A stretch of DNA of 34,890 nucleotides from Hypsibius dujardini (GCA_001579985.1 LRSR01009521.1:1-34890); one strand, 5' to 3'; counted from the first letter of the stretch, positions 1 through 11,465 are shown. Notes: a model not told the origin generated them from the letters alone. A program made the numbers and translations.

Positions 1-416
1 GCATCGAATTAGCCGACTGGCTTCGTACGACCGGCCGTTGATGGTCTGTGGGAATTGACTAATACAATAGGATGGTCTATGTTTACACCACAAGGGTGCA
101 ATAGGTTTTTTGGTCCTTTATAATGACGACCTCCCACGCCGCAACCAGGAACAGCACAAGCCGGCATGTATGAATTGTAAATAAACTGTTCTAGTAAATA
201 TTGGTGTACAATACAAAGAATAAAATAATCAATGAAATCTGTCACCAACAAAATTAGATCTATCGCACCAATATGCAATATTGTTGTGTTTGCAACAGCT
301 TTCGGGTAAGTCGGACCACCCTCTTGTGGTGTAAACTTAGACCACCCTATTATATTAGTCAATTCCCACAGACCATCAACGGCCGGTCGTACGAAGCCAG
401 TCGGCTAATTCGATGC
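1..416. mobile_element. Terminal-inverted-repeat element (MITE/fold-back), possibly cut by window edge
   Basis: Bases 1 to about 95 reappear as reverse complement at about 318-416 with only a few mismatches; both ends carry gcatcgaattagccgactgg. The roughly 200-bp centre is AT-rich and has no convincing coding capacity: an open frame across it simply reads through the arms. This is the structure of a non-autonomous DNA transposon or fold-back element. The left arm begins exactly at the window start, so the true end and any target-site duplication may lie outside. Confidence 0.8.
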
Positions 417-566
417 ATATTTAGAGAATAATTTCTGAGAAAAATATAGATCTAATATTTTTCAAACTTTGATCATAAAATACTAGATTTTTTTCTCGTC
501 CAGAAATATATTTATCATATTCTATGCAAATGATTACCGCAAAAACTATCACAAATATTAGCCAAA

Positions 567-1340
567 ATGTACACTCTTTTGCTTGAGCAGTTCTCTCTGC
601 GCTGTCTCAAAAAGGCGTTTACCCTCCTCTACAACGACGTGAAATCGTTGTTTGACGGATACAAAGCGAAGCGGTACAGCATCGTGAAGCGCTACCGGGA
701 GCTGTCCAACCCGATGCTGGAAGGGATGCCCAATAAGAAGCAGATCCTTTTCGTCCGTGCCGTTACGTATATTTGCACCCATCCCTAGAACGTTGAACCA
801 GCCCAACGCGGTCGTCATTCACAGAATGAGTGTGCCAACGCCAGGATGCGGTGATCATGCTCGCGAATATGGCGGATACTGTAGCTGTCTGGCTGCAACT
901 GCTCGGTAAGCAGGCGGTGTTGGACATTGAACTGACCATCAAGGTGCAGTACGTGGCGTCGGACGCAGCGACGGAGACAGAACCACCACCCATTCCCGGA
1001 GAAGTCTTCCAACGCAACCCGACGCAGGCGGATGTGAAATAGTTCAACCTACAGGGCGGGACGACTAAGGAGTAACTGCCCCTCCTCACTTTCAAGCGAC
1101 CAAGCATTGACGAAATCGGCCACTACTTGGAAGTTCTGGCGCGAGGTGATTCACGCCATCCTGGAGCACGGGGCACCAAGGGATAAGAAGGCCGTATCAA
1201 CCGAACTTCGCATTAACCGGTACAACAGGAACCGCTCAGACTTGGCGAATAGTCACGACAACCCGATCAACCTTCAACAGTCAATCTGCCGACTGCTACA
1301 GCTGCTTGTAGGTTACTTGCAAACTTTTGATTTGGTGTGA
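567..1340 (+). pseudogene. Decayed, frameshifted coding relic of unknown family
   Basis: Three protein-like stretches lie head to tail in different frames. Frame 567-788 begins with ATG and is rich in charged and aromatic residues (e.g. RYRELSNPMLEGMPNKKQ). A short stretch around 770-850 continues in another frame, and 836-1040 in a third (e.g. LANMADTVAVWLQLLGKQ). After the stop at 1040 the same third frame continues protein-like but is broken by further stops. Base composition is more GC-rich and codon-like than the flanking AT-rich DNA, and I see no convincing splice sites at the frame changes. This fits a degraded retrocopy or dead gene. I do not recognise the family. Confidence 0.4.
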
Positions 1341-3480
1341 TTTGACAAACAAGACTACACGATGTTTGACTGGGTGAAATTTCAAACCGGCTTATCAATC
1401 AATCAAAATAATATACGAGTTACAAATTGTGGAACAAGCTGGTCACTCGGGAGTACTGCGCGGCTTTCTGGAAGAGTCATTGCAAACAAAGGGGCGCGAA
1501 TCAACCACTAATAGCTTGATTAACAGTGTTTTTGGTCTGAATTTCTTAAGGAAGTCTGTCATCTGTTTTCAGTTTCTATTGTGCCGAATTTCAGTCTTGA
1601 TTTGTAAATATACTTTTCGAATGAGTACTGAGTATTGATTTTCTTTATGTTTGATGGTGTCCCGGCCAGGCCTCAGGGTGGCCAGCGCCCAGCACTTCAC
1701 AGCAACCTACCCAATCGCTTGCCCTATCAGGTAGGTCGCAATACAATGCCTGACATTCGTATTTTTCGACTTTGAGCATCAGATATAATTTTTAAACTGA
1801 CAAAAACGTGCTTAATTGTTTTGGGACTCTGACGGAAATTGCCTTATTGTAATTTGTTTGTTTGTCGTCAAAATCAAAACTGTGCAGAAAAGTCGGAGGA
1901 CCAAAACTTTTTGAAATTACTGAAATGTACGGTATATGGAACGACCCACTCTTTTACGGCAATTATGCCTTACCAGTTAATTTGATCCACCCCGGATCTT
2001 ATCTTTTCATCACCGTTTGCTATTGTTTACCTACAATCAATCCATTAATTGATCCAATGTGTGCGTCAAGAAATTCCGCTTAATCAATCAATCGCTGCCA
2101 AGTTGCTCTTAAATTTCAACTAATCACGACACAGTGAATCCGATTGAACAGCCACCGATGATTGGAAGGTGTAGGGTTTAACTGTCCCTTGAGATCGGAG
2201 ATAACGGTAAGTTTTGGAACGGTCTACCGGTAGTCATGTACTCATCAGATCCGGAAATAACTTATTGGTTCTGGGCATCCATGAATATGTTTTTAGCCAT
2301 TTCAAAGTTCAGAACATGTGAGTACCGGTCCCCGTATTCAGCCCAGCTGTGGTAGCAGTTCTTAAAAATCTGCTGTTGCCAGTCGACTCCAAATTGAAAT
2401 GTGAGTGTGAGGAATAGAATAGAAACGCTTAAATTCAATATTTCGCAAAACTCTTAAGTGTCTTCACTGCAGTCTGTCTTAATCTTAAGTTTCTTAAATG
2501 CAAATTAGGGAAACAGGATTGGTCAGTGTTTCCAGAACTCTTAAATTTTAAATAAATATTGTCACATGTAGTAAATATGGTAAATATGGTAGATATGGTA
2601 CGATAAATACGACATAGACATGACGCATGTGGTACAAAGGATACAAATAGAAACAAAATATAAAACGGAGCCATTGTGGATTCGACGTCTGAAAATTGCC
2701 CCAAGTCAGGCAAGGATGATTGGCAGTCTAAAGTGTTTCTTCTATCCAGATACTAGATACGGCGACCCGACAGTTCATCCCCAGCACAATCATACCAAAC
2801 GCCCTTCCAGACCAACCATTCAGCATGCTGATTTGACTAGAGCTCCCTCACCTGCTGACAGTCCCAAAAAGCTGCGGATTTCGGCCTCATTTCCTGATGA
2901 CGTTTTCACGGACATATGATCATGACTTTCCACCAGGATCAATGTCAACTCGGCCTCTAAGTAAGGTTCAGCCTAGTATCGGTAGGGAGAGCAATATATT
3001 GTTATTCCTGCTGATCTCCCTTTTGTTTGCCCTCGATGTCCTTCCCTTACCTTTACCTGGGGAATTGGAACGCAATCGAAACCCCGCAAATATTAATTTT
3101 CATAGAGTGCCTTTTTTCACCTTTCGTCTATTGGAATTTGTAGTTGACGTTACTGTAACTTTTGTGGGGGGGCGTAAAATACCATGCTGCATTGATATGC
3201 ATTCCTCGCGTTAGATTTCCTATACTAAAAAGTCAATTGCTTTGAAATTTGTTCAGAAAACAGGTTGATTGATGCACAGCTGCACGCCCAGCCTTCGCCT
3301 GATCTTGCAATAATGCTGAGAACATTAATGCAAGGCTGACTGACACTCAAGAGTTTTACTCGCTCCTCACAAGATCATCGATTTTAACTTAAAGCTCAAC
3401 CGTTTCAGCGTTTAAAATTACCCAAAAATTATTCAACTCATCAAAACAGCACTGGACCTTGTTCATTGTCTAGCTGCAAA
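1341..3480. other. Intergenic, no gene recognised
   Basis: AT-rich DNA with only short unsupported open frames. It contains a short decanucleotide repeat (tatggtaaa-type, about 2571-2603) and, at about 2133-2208, a diverged half-copy of the element at 7441-7713 (shared gaacagccacc/gtgaatc region and the end gtcccttgaga). A GC-richer island at about 1655-1735 has no assignable function. Confidence 0.5.
2133..2208. repeat. Partial diverged copy of the 7441-7713 MITE
   Basis: The stretch containing cagtgaatc, a diverged middle and ctgtcccttgagatc matches the right-hand part of the element at 7620-7713. No left arm was identified here, so this is a solo or truncated end. Confidence 0.5.
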
Positions 3481-6400
3481 ATGACCTCGGAGCAAAAGGA
3501 TTTTTGCCTCGCGAATTCCTTCAGACCAATCGAAATATCCCTCCGATTTTATGGAATTTTCGTCAGTGACGGAAGAAACCAATCCGAATCGACCACTAAA
3601 AACATATTTTTCACCAAGATACAAGCATGTTTAAACGTGGTGACCTTACTCTTGTGCCTCTTCCCGATTGTGGTTGAGCTCATTTTTCTGTACTGCATCG
3701 TTTGGTCATCCTCTTCTCAGCACAGCAACGGCAACTTTGATTTCCTGCGAGTACTAAACGAGGCGCGCTTCTCCATCGACCGAGGTCAAGTACTCATTTT
3801 ATTCCTTATTACCTTTCACTTTCGACGGCACATTGGCAGACTTCTTGAGCATTTCTTCTACACGGTTCGTAACTCTTTTTGGGCCCACAATCAACTACAA
3901 GTACATCTTTTGGCTTGTTTGAACTAAATCTGACTACGTACGTGGCAAAAACCTTGCGGTGATCGAATTAAGCACTTCAACTCGGGGTTGTGTACAACAG
4001 CCGGCGTCGATCGAGTGTAATAACTTAACTCGGTTAGCGCAAGGTTTTTGCCGCGTGTGTAGCCGGGATTGGCTTGGATTGAACTTCATCTGTACAAAGT
4101 AGCCTGACCTAATTATTGCCACCCGATTTTTGCGTCCTGTATTTCCTACTGCACATATTGTTTGGTTCGGCCTCCTGTTTCCGGAAATATTGTTTCGGTA
4201 TAGTGAGGCACAAACAATTGGTTGGAAACAAACTTATCGAGACAAAAAGATTCTATCTCACAATAAAATTAGAATCGCTTTTGACATCAACCAAATCATT
4301 TCTGGACGTTGAAGGGCGAAGCTCTAGATAAATTTTCACAGACTCTAATATATCGCAAGTGTAACTTGCGAAAAATAGCGTGTCGCTCCGCCTATCTTCT
4401 TCCGATAAAGAATTGGTTATACCAAACGATTTCAACCACACTTTTTTGTTTTGGCTTGGTTTATGTCTATACCGGTTGTTTCTTTTAATGATCTGCGTCT
4501 CAGCTTTGATGGAGGATTGGTATAATATCCGGTAGAAGGACGCAAAAACACTATTTCGTGTATTTAGCCGTAACGCGTACAACAATGTAATGGAACGCTA
4601 TCGCATTTTGCCCGAGACGAGTCTGACAAGGAGTCGGAACGGGTCATCACAGCCCGATTTCGCTGAAATTTGTTTTGCGAATAGTGGACTTAAAATCAAG
4701 ATTTTAGAAAACTATTTCAGCGGCCCTCGAGGTCTGGTATCGGCAGGAACAAAATCGAAAGCTTCCAGATCTCCCTAACGGATTTACATTACATCCCAAC
4801 ACTGTAGAAACATCGTTTTCTGGAAAACGTTTGATTCCAAGATTTTTGACACCCGCCCACTTCAAATATGATTTTGAATCGATTGACATCAGCAGAATCG
4901 TTTTTGGATGCCAGGGGGCGGAGCTAAGGGCTAGTTTCAATCTAGGCTTCCGAGTTATGTTGCAGAAATGACTCATAGCTCCGCCCCCTGGCATCCAAAA
5001 ACGATTCTGCTGATGTGATAGCAGTCTAATGTCTCCAGGCTCGTCACGGTCTGGACACAAAATGCAGCACAGCGCGATTTCGCCGCGTTCTGTTGGCCCC
5101 TCTGGCGGCCATGGCCTTTCTCATGATCTTCCTCTGCGTCCTACCGGAATGTCTGGACGCAGCAAACAAAGCTAAAGCCAACAGCTTTGACCACAACAAT
5201 TCTGCCTTGAACCAAAGCTTCGACTGGACCAAATGCGCCTCCTTTTACCGGTTCTTCAGCGCTCGTCAGGTGCCGACCGAAATGTTTTTATAAATCAGAA
5301 AATAAATACTTAAAATGAACGCTCAATTGCATACTTAAGGTAAAACGATAAGAAGGGTTATATCTGCACTAAATATACAACCATTGAGATCTAGAAAAAT
5401 GTAGCATAAAATGCCTGTAAGCTGAACAACAATGTGCTAGTGTGACCACTTTTACATTTCATGTTTAACCTATGTTATTACAGTACGAAGTCCACAGCTC
5501 GTCTTTTAAATTCAGTTAAAATAATTAGTTTGTTTAGAAATTAATTTAACATTATGTTTGCCCTAGATAAACATTTTAAACAAGAATTCAAACTGATTTC
5601 AAACAGTTAGCTAGGTTTAGAAATTACGTAGGTCAAAAGTTACATTTGTCGTAGAGTTCGAGGTACTCGTAAACACCATGGAACAGGACAGATTGACGTT
5701 CCCAGTCGTTGGAGTGGGACAGCTGGAATTTGCATTTGCGAACATGTTTTGCGCAATCTGATGGTTGAATATGAACAGAAATAGGTCATAAACGATGTGG
5801 AATGCAGTCAGAATGGCAAAAAAGTATCCGGAAGTTATCCAAAAAAAGGAGAAAAAAACCCCAAACAGTAAAAAACTATCCGTCAGACGTCGCGGGACAC
5901 CAGCGGTATCGCGCAACATTTTAGTTCAAACGAGACAGGCGCCCCCTGCCACCCTCGCGGGACACCAGCGGTATCGCGCAACATTTTAGTTCAAACGAGA
6001 CAGGCGCCCCCTGCCACCCTCGCGGGACACCGGCGGTATCGCGCAACATTTTAGTTCAAACGACACAGGCGCTCCCTGCCACCCTCTGTCCCACTCCAAG
6101 AACCGGGAAAATCAATTTGTCCCGTTCCATGGCGTCTTCCTCGTAGTAGTCAATTAGGTTTTAAGAAAAATTTGAATTAAGCAAAAACAGTTAGTTCTGT
6201 TTTGAAATCAACAATTCAAAACTATTTTTGTCTTTTAGCCAAATATGTTTATAACAAAATCTAAACTAATTGCAGGTCCCGTACCAGATCTTTATGCTTC
6301 ACGGTTCCACCTTTCTGTTCCTAATCTACGCGATGGTCACTATCCTGGTGGTGGCCTTGACTGAACTGGTCCGCCTGCAAATTCAAGACGCAAAAGAGCT

Positions 6401-8075
6401 TTTACGACACATATCGGCAATGGGTGAAGAAAAACTGAGCGGCGCTTCTAAGGATTCGCTGTTAATCTTCCGCAAGCAATGTCGCACCGTGACGCACTTC
6501 GCGACCGAATTGAACAAGGTGCTGTCACCATTGATTATGGTGATGATGGCGTGTGATGTGGCCGCCATGTTGGGCGGTGTCACGTGGCTGTTTAACCCGG
6601 TGTTGCTGACGGAACCGCTGCGACATCTTTGTTGGCTAGCTTTTGTGGTCCTTCGGGGAGTCCTCGTAGCGTTCTTATGTATCCAGTCGACAGAAACGGT
6701 AATAATGTCCCCATTAACTCAACATTTTCACCTATGTGTGTCATACATATTTTATACAGTGCATCTACCTGACCTGGAGATGCCAAAAACTAAGTGGGCT
6801 AACTAAAGTTGAACTAAACTAAAGGTTTAATTATTAATTCCGCTTTTACGGTAGTTTTTTAGTTGGTTAAGAAACTAAACTGAACCTTCTATTTACCGAC
6901 AATGTGAGTTTGAAAATCTAAAAGATAAAACAGAAATTGGTCAACTAATCGGGTTAGATTCAAAGTTTTAGTTATCAAAAGAACCTAATCCAAGAATTCT
7001 CAATGACTAATTTTTAGTTGGCCGAAAACTTGTTGTTAGATAAATTCTGGTTTTCACAACCTCCAGATGCAGCTTTTATCCTTCTCATTGAATGGGTTTG
7101 TTTGCTATTGGCCCTCCTAACTGTTCGTTGAATTGCTTGTCTGTTTAGGTCTAACTCTTGTTCTCTGTTACTGGGAATGACATATTAATAAAATTTCTTA
7201 ATGATGTAAGGAAAGGACAGAAAAATGTGACAGTGCAAGAGATGCTCGCAGATCAAGATCTCCGATTGCTCACAACATTAATTTTGTAAAGTATATACGA
7301 CCACAGTTTTCGCTTAAACGTTTAATTTGGTTTTTTTTTATCAGGCTGATAATTTACTATCAAAACAGAGGGAGATGAGCTTGGCCTATGACGAGCACTG
7401 GGCAACGGTCAGTGATGTCGTTCAGCTGTAATTAAAGTAGCGTATGCTCGCGATCTCAAGGGACACTTTTCTGCCCTATCCGTAAATTTTAACCGACCCG
7501 GGCCGTGCCTATTCACTGCTGTTCACCAAATTAGCACTGTAGGGACAAATATACGGAAGAGCACGACCGTACAATCAATCAAGCGAGCACATCGAGTAAG
7601 CTGCACAAAATCAACCAATCAAAGAACAGTGAATCAGATTGAAAGTTCAATCGAGTGCAGGGCCATACCAAGGGAGGCGGGGCTCAGCTGTCCCTTGAGA
7701 TTGCGAGCATACGGTACGTATGTACGTACGTACAGTACGGAACTGTACTAAAAATGCATGATGACCGATAAGAAGACCTATTTGTGTATTTCAGCGAGAT
7801 CAGCCGAAACGCGGCGGTTATACTTCCATCACAGATGACCACAATAACTATGCCCTAGGGAAGGGTCTGCTAGACTCATCCCTTATGGGAATCCCCGCCG
7901 TCGCTGTGGGATTGTTAGGCAACATGCGCAAGCAAACCGTGTTTGCTGTAAGTGTCAAAGCTTCTCCAGTTACAATTATCAGGCATTTCAGGAGTGCGTT
8001 TTTGCATCGTTTCAGGTGTTGAGCACTTGCGTTGGATTGGTAGTCTTCCTGTATGAGACGAACCAGAAAGCATAG
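3481..8075 (+). CDS. Gustatory-receptor-like 7-transmembrane chemoreceptor (7tm_7 family), 6 exons
   Basis: Exons 3481-3864, 5039-5269, 6276-6698, 7345-7407, 7795-7947 and 8016-8075 join into an unbroken 437-aa frame ending in TAG; every junction is GT-AG and phase 0. Seven hydrophobic segments are visible, at about 47-75, 100-115, 144-165, 208-234, 287-311, 322-341 and 415-433, with a long charged cytosolic-type loop (235-285) between TM4 and TM5. The N-terminus has the FRPIEISLRFYGIF pattern common in gustatory receptors. Length, topology and phase-0 introns near the C-terminus are typical of the invertebrate Gr family; such proteins act as ligand-gated cation channels in sensory neurons. 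The usual TM7 motif (TYhhhhhQF) is only weakly kept, so another 7-TM family is possible. The exon 1 donor (gttcgt) and exon 4 donor (gtcagt) are weak; the exon 4 end is the least certain. Introns 1, 2 and 4 contain inverted-repeat elements. Confidence 0.6.
3938..4060. mobile_element. Small MITE-like inverted repeat in receptor intron 1
   Basis: The left arm at 3938-3965 carries ggcaaaaaccttgcg and the right arm at 4036-4060 carries its exact reverse complement; similarity continues inward for about 15 imperfect bases. It is about 123 bp with no coding capacity and lies about 70 bp downstream of exon 1. Confidence 0.65.
4110..4590. repeat. Degenerate relative of the fold-back family, receptor intron 1
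   Basis: The segment at 4275-4325 (tgacatcaaccaaatca, then a gaagggcgaagctct block) resembles the tgacatcagcagaatcg ... gggggcggagcta core found at 4880-4925 and 26043-26085. Weak inverted similarity links the flanks (gatttttgcgtcc near 4125 with its complement near 4538). I read it as an old copy; boundaries are approximate. Confidence 0.35.
4790..5020. mobile_element. Fold-back element core, truncated copy ending next to receptor exon 2
   Basis: Two arms, about 4873-4925 and about 4973-5016, are inverted copies sharing agctccgccccctggcatcc and its complement. The left flank (ggaaaacgtttgattccaag) matches the element at 25950-26190. The right outer arm of that element is missing here. The copy ends about 20 bp before the exon 2 splice acceptor at 5037-5038. 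Confidence 0.7.
5590..6230. mobile_element. Fold-back element with internal minisatellite, receptor intron 2
   Basis: Bases 5678-5724 (ccatggaacaggacag through ttggagtgggacag) are matched in reverse complement by 6087-6135. Weaker inverted similarity extends outward to about 5590 and 6220 (gatttcaaa...cagttag-type arms). The whole lies inside the intron 5270-6275. A tandem repeat (5891-6085) occupies the space next to the right arm. The open frames on either strand here contain arm and repeat sequence and are not treated as genes. Confidence 0.65.
5891..6085. repeat. 65-bp tandem repeat, three copies
   Basis: The unit starting cgcgggacaccagcggtatc begins at 5891, 5956 and 6021, giving an exact 65-bp period with few substitutions. 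Units are GC-rich, in contrast to the surrounding intron. High identity implies recent expansion. Confidence 0.9.
7441..7713. mobile_element. MITE with 25-bp terminal inverted repeats, receptor intron 4
   Basis: The left end (7441-7465) starts cgtatgctcgcgatctcaag; the right end (7689-7713) is its reverse complement with one mismatch. The element is 273 bp and non-coding. It lies between receptor exons 4 and 5. A diverged partial copy occurs at 2133-2208. A short (ACGT)-rich tract follows the right end, so no clear target duplication could be read. Confidence 0.75.
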
Positions 8076-8470
8076 AATTGGATTTTCAGCCCATAATTGC
8101 TGTTCCATGAGCTAGAGATCTCACGTTGTTACACGCGGGTGCTTATTAATATTGTTTATTTGTATCCCCCCCCCCTCTCCACCCGTAGAATCTTACAAAT
8201 ATTGTTGACAAATAATTACGGGTCACCGTCAGCATATTGAAAATAACATCAGAAGTCACATTTTGGGACAGGTAAAGCGCCAAAAGTACACGTATACAAG
8301 TCTAGTGCATGAATCGAGCTGTATGAAATCAATAATCTAAATTTTCGCTCAGCAGCTTGATCGCCTGCGAGATGATTTAGAACTCGAGGATATCAGAATC
8401 AGACAAAAAGCATCTGTAATAAAAATCGTCTAAAGATCGGCCCGGCATTTCTTGAATTGAACTGGATTGG
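8076..8470. other. Spacer between receptor gene and unknown gene
   Basis: AT-rich with a C-run near 8167. It should contain the receptor 3' UTR and the promoter of the next gene, but I recognise no poly(A) signal or TATA box with confidence. Confidence 0.4.
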
Positions 8471-10355
8471 ATGGATTATCACGTAGGACCGAAAACCCAG
8501 CGAGGGAGCAATAGCAAGGATGGTGTAGAAAAGTTGGAAACAGCTAATGAAATCCACAATCCAATTCAAGGTGCAGTTTCCGTTTTCAGCAGAATGCTTT
8601 GCAGAATAAAGGCATATTTCAGAGTGAAGGCAAATTTCAAGGTGAAAGGAAATCTCGGGGTGGGAGCAAATTTCACGGTGATGTCCACCAACTTTACGCT
8701 TCGACCTTCGCATAGCCGGTGGACTAAATTTGCTGAATGATCAAAATGCGATTCCTTTAGTTTTGCGATCCAAAATGTAGTTTGAAATTTATTGGAGTAA
8801 GCGAAAAATGTTCTAATGTTGAGGGCGGGCTAGCGATGGTTACCGCTCCGAATCGGAAACTCGCTGGAGCGGGCGGAGAAATGACCCGTAGCTCTGTCTT
8901 TTGATTTCTAAACTTCTTTCTGGTAATTCCAATCGATTCTCTTATGAATTTTGGATCGAATTCTGTTAGACCAAAGCGTAATTTTAGTCACTTGAGGAAG
9001 TGGATAGCGATAAGCGTTGCCATATTCTCGGAATAAGCTAAGAATAGGGGTGGATAGAAATAATAGGCCGGATTCCTCGTACTAATATCGTAATTGTCAT
9101 ATGACATAAAGATCGAGCAAATTCCTGATTGATTGTGGCTCTAAAGGGTCCAGCAGAATTGGGATCCCTGAAAAAAGAACCAAGAAAGGAAGTGACGGAA
9201 GCCTTAAACCCGACTTTTCATTCACATCTAAAAGGCGGATCTTTAGTGGTAATGTCTTTTTGGTTGCTTCTCTCAACGTTTCGTGCCATTTCTATCCCTA
9301 TGTTTCGACCGGTCTGCATGTGGGTCTTCCTCCCTACTTTTACTTGCAGTCTGTATGTCTACAGGTAGCCAGGAAAACTTAACTAAGTTTTCCTGCACTT
9401 ATCTGCCTAGTACTTGCTGACGTTTCAAAGGAAGCACTGGAAGATTCAATTTTACTTGATATTCACAAAAATGCCTTAATTGTAATTTGATTGTGTTAAT
9501 ACTCCCATCCCAAATTCAGTTTGAAACCTATTGGAATCTATTAAGATCAAGTGAGTTCCTACCTGCATCTATAGTACGAGTAGGACGCGTCTTGTCTGCC
9601 TGCTTGATCGCCGTGAGCCTCCTTGTGCTCGTGTTAGCTCTTCCGTTGCAGTTTTCCATTTGCCTCATCACTGTCTGGTTGCAGTACCGGTCTACTGGCA
9701 ATACCGTATTACTTAGTTTTTTAACTGACGATAACCGTTGTTTGACTGTTTGCTTGGTTGGTTGTAGGTGTGAAAGCAGGCGCCACAGTCAATATTCCTA
9801 CGGTGGTCGGTGAGGTTGAGCTGAGTGCTGGTCGTGTCAAAGAGAAGCTGGCTATGTATACTCACCCGGCGTCCCCAGTACTTGCCTATATGGGGTTCGA
9901 AATGCTACTAAATCCAAAGCAAGAACATAAGGAAAACTATATCCGTGTACGTTTATGTGTGTGTTTTTCGCTGCAATAGATGACTGTCAGGCTTGACAAA
10001 CATGAAAGTTGCTATGGCCGATAGGCCTAATGATCTCTGAATTTTATTTCATCGTAGTCTTTGTGTGTCGTAGCTGACCGTGGGCGTTCGGGACACGTGG
10101 TCCTCTTCACCGGGATCTGAGCGTATTATTCAAAATCGTCTCTTCCAGGGATTAATCGGTCCGGACACCAAGGAGTTTCAGGTTGGTACCTTGGGAAAAC
10201 TACTTCTTCCGTATCACCTGATCTACGATGGGGCGCCGCATCTCATCCCGAAGTATGCCGAACCTAGCGGAGTAGAGATTGATATCGAACAGCTGGTTCG
10301 GTTTTTGATCTCAAGGATTCATCGTCGGGTCATTCCTACCCCGGGCGGCCACTGA
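8471..10355 (+). CDS. Putative 5-exon gene, unknown family (about 238 aa)
   Basis: Exons 8471-8570, 9147-9248, 9652-9705, 9768-9946 and 10074-10355 join with GT-AG introns and compatible phases (1,1,1,0) into an unbroken 238-aa frame ending in TGA. The strongest exons are the last two (gtacgt donor at 9947; 3' exon with a 93-aa tail). The protein is basic and polar at the N-terminus (residues 1-60), then has a PVYWQYRVKAGATVNIP stretch, an LTVGVRDTW stretch near 145 and a C-terminal region with an LLLPYHLIYDGAPHLIP motif. I see no signal peptide or clear membrane segment and do not recognise the family. The first exon is the weakest: it was chosen because it has an ATG and a phase-1 donor. 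A different 5' end is quite possible. Confidence 0.45.
9370..9395. repeat. Perfect 11-bp stem hairpin
   Basis: caggaaaactt (9370-9380) is followed by a 4-base loop and its exact complement (9385-9395). It lies in an intron of the unknown gene. Function unknown; it may be a small repeat remnant. Confidence 0.6.
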
Positions 10356-11216
10356 TTCTCAGTACCGGGTATTGATTGCAATCTTTCATTTTAAGATCTT
10401 TCACCAGTCGTGATCTGTCGTTGGTAGCTAGAGCTATCGAAAAATACGAGATGGTTTTAGACGTCATGACAGTTTTTGTTACTTTGCTGTTCGAGTTCGC
10501 GTTTTTGCATCTCATCGTTTGACCTATTCATTGGTCGATCCAATGGTTTAGCTTTGGCCGGCCAAAAACGGTTAACGTGTTCTTTTTAACCATCTCTGTA
10601 CTGGTTTTGACCGTGCCGGTTCAGTTGTTGCTGTATGTTGCTTTAAATGGGCTTTTATGCAGGCAAACAAAACTTTACAACTGAATGAGACAAAAAACAC
10701 TTTCCCTACAGCCGGTTGCTGCACTCCGCAAGAGATTCAGAAAGTAGATTAGTGCGGACAGTGGCTAGAGAACAAATGCCGACACTCTGTTGAGAACAGC
10801 AATCAATCAATCAAGCGAAGCTAAAACAATCCGCATGATTCCATGCCGCACTTTTCAGTCCATCGACCTTACCTTTTCTTAGCCTGCTGGAATCCTTTTA
10901 TCTCAAATGTAATAATTAGCTCTTTGATTAGACTGTTTACGTCAATAAGGAAAATAATCGGACCATTCGTCATGGAATGGCTGAGCCGCGTGTCAACCGC
11001 TTGACAACTCGCACCTAGACAATTCGAACCCGGACAATCCGTATACAGAGGTGTAAAGAAATGTCGCGGCGCCAAATACGGGGTAGAGATGTCCCTAGAA
11101 GTGGTTTGTTTTGGCTGGAAATCGCACCTTCAAGCGCACGTTCTTCGTGAATCATACATGTAAATGAACAAGAAGCGCTGATGAGGTAGCCGAGCAAATA
11201 GACATTTTCACTCTTT
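10356..11216. other. Intergenic, no gene recognised
   Basis: No supported exon. Includes an (AATC)-rich run at about 10801-10815, a motif that recurs at many places in this window. The short minus-strand open frames near 10870-11250 run into the arm of the next MITE and look non-coding. Confidence 0.45.
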
Positions 11217-11465
11217 GAGTAAGAGTATGAGAGGAAATCTGTATTTCGGCTCACCCTCCATTGGGTCCGTAAATAGGCTCACTCATTGGCTTCTCTTTGA
11301 TGCTAGGTGCTTGATTGCTTGATTTTTTGTACTATATCCTAGTATACTAAAGCACTTCTAAAAATCAAACAATCAAGCACCTGCCATCAAAGAGAAGCCA
11401 ATGAGTGAGCCGATTTATCGACCGAATGGAGGGTGAACAGAAATATAAATTTCACTTCATACTGT
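11217..11465. mobile_element. MITE, copy 1 of a two-copy family
   Basis: The arms around 11250-11310 and 11365-11440 are inverted copies: ggcttctctttgatg and its complement, ggtgcttgattg and its complement, and ggctcaccctcca with its complement at the outer edge. The full length is about 250 bp. The loop contains the near-palindrome ctagtatacta. A longer relative with the same outer arms lies at 18108-18416. Confidence 0.75.

Noticed and set aside
5617-5919. Minus-strand membrane-protein-like frame in receptor intron 2
   Set aside because: It lies wholly within the fold-back element, and its hydrophobic stretch is encoded by AT-rich element sequence.
11015-11045. tRNA B-box-like ggttcgaat on the minus strand
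   Set aside because: It lacks the closing CC and no A-box or cloverleaf arms could be matched around it.
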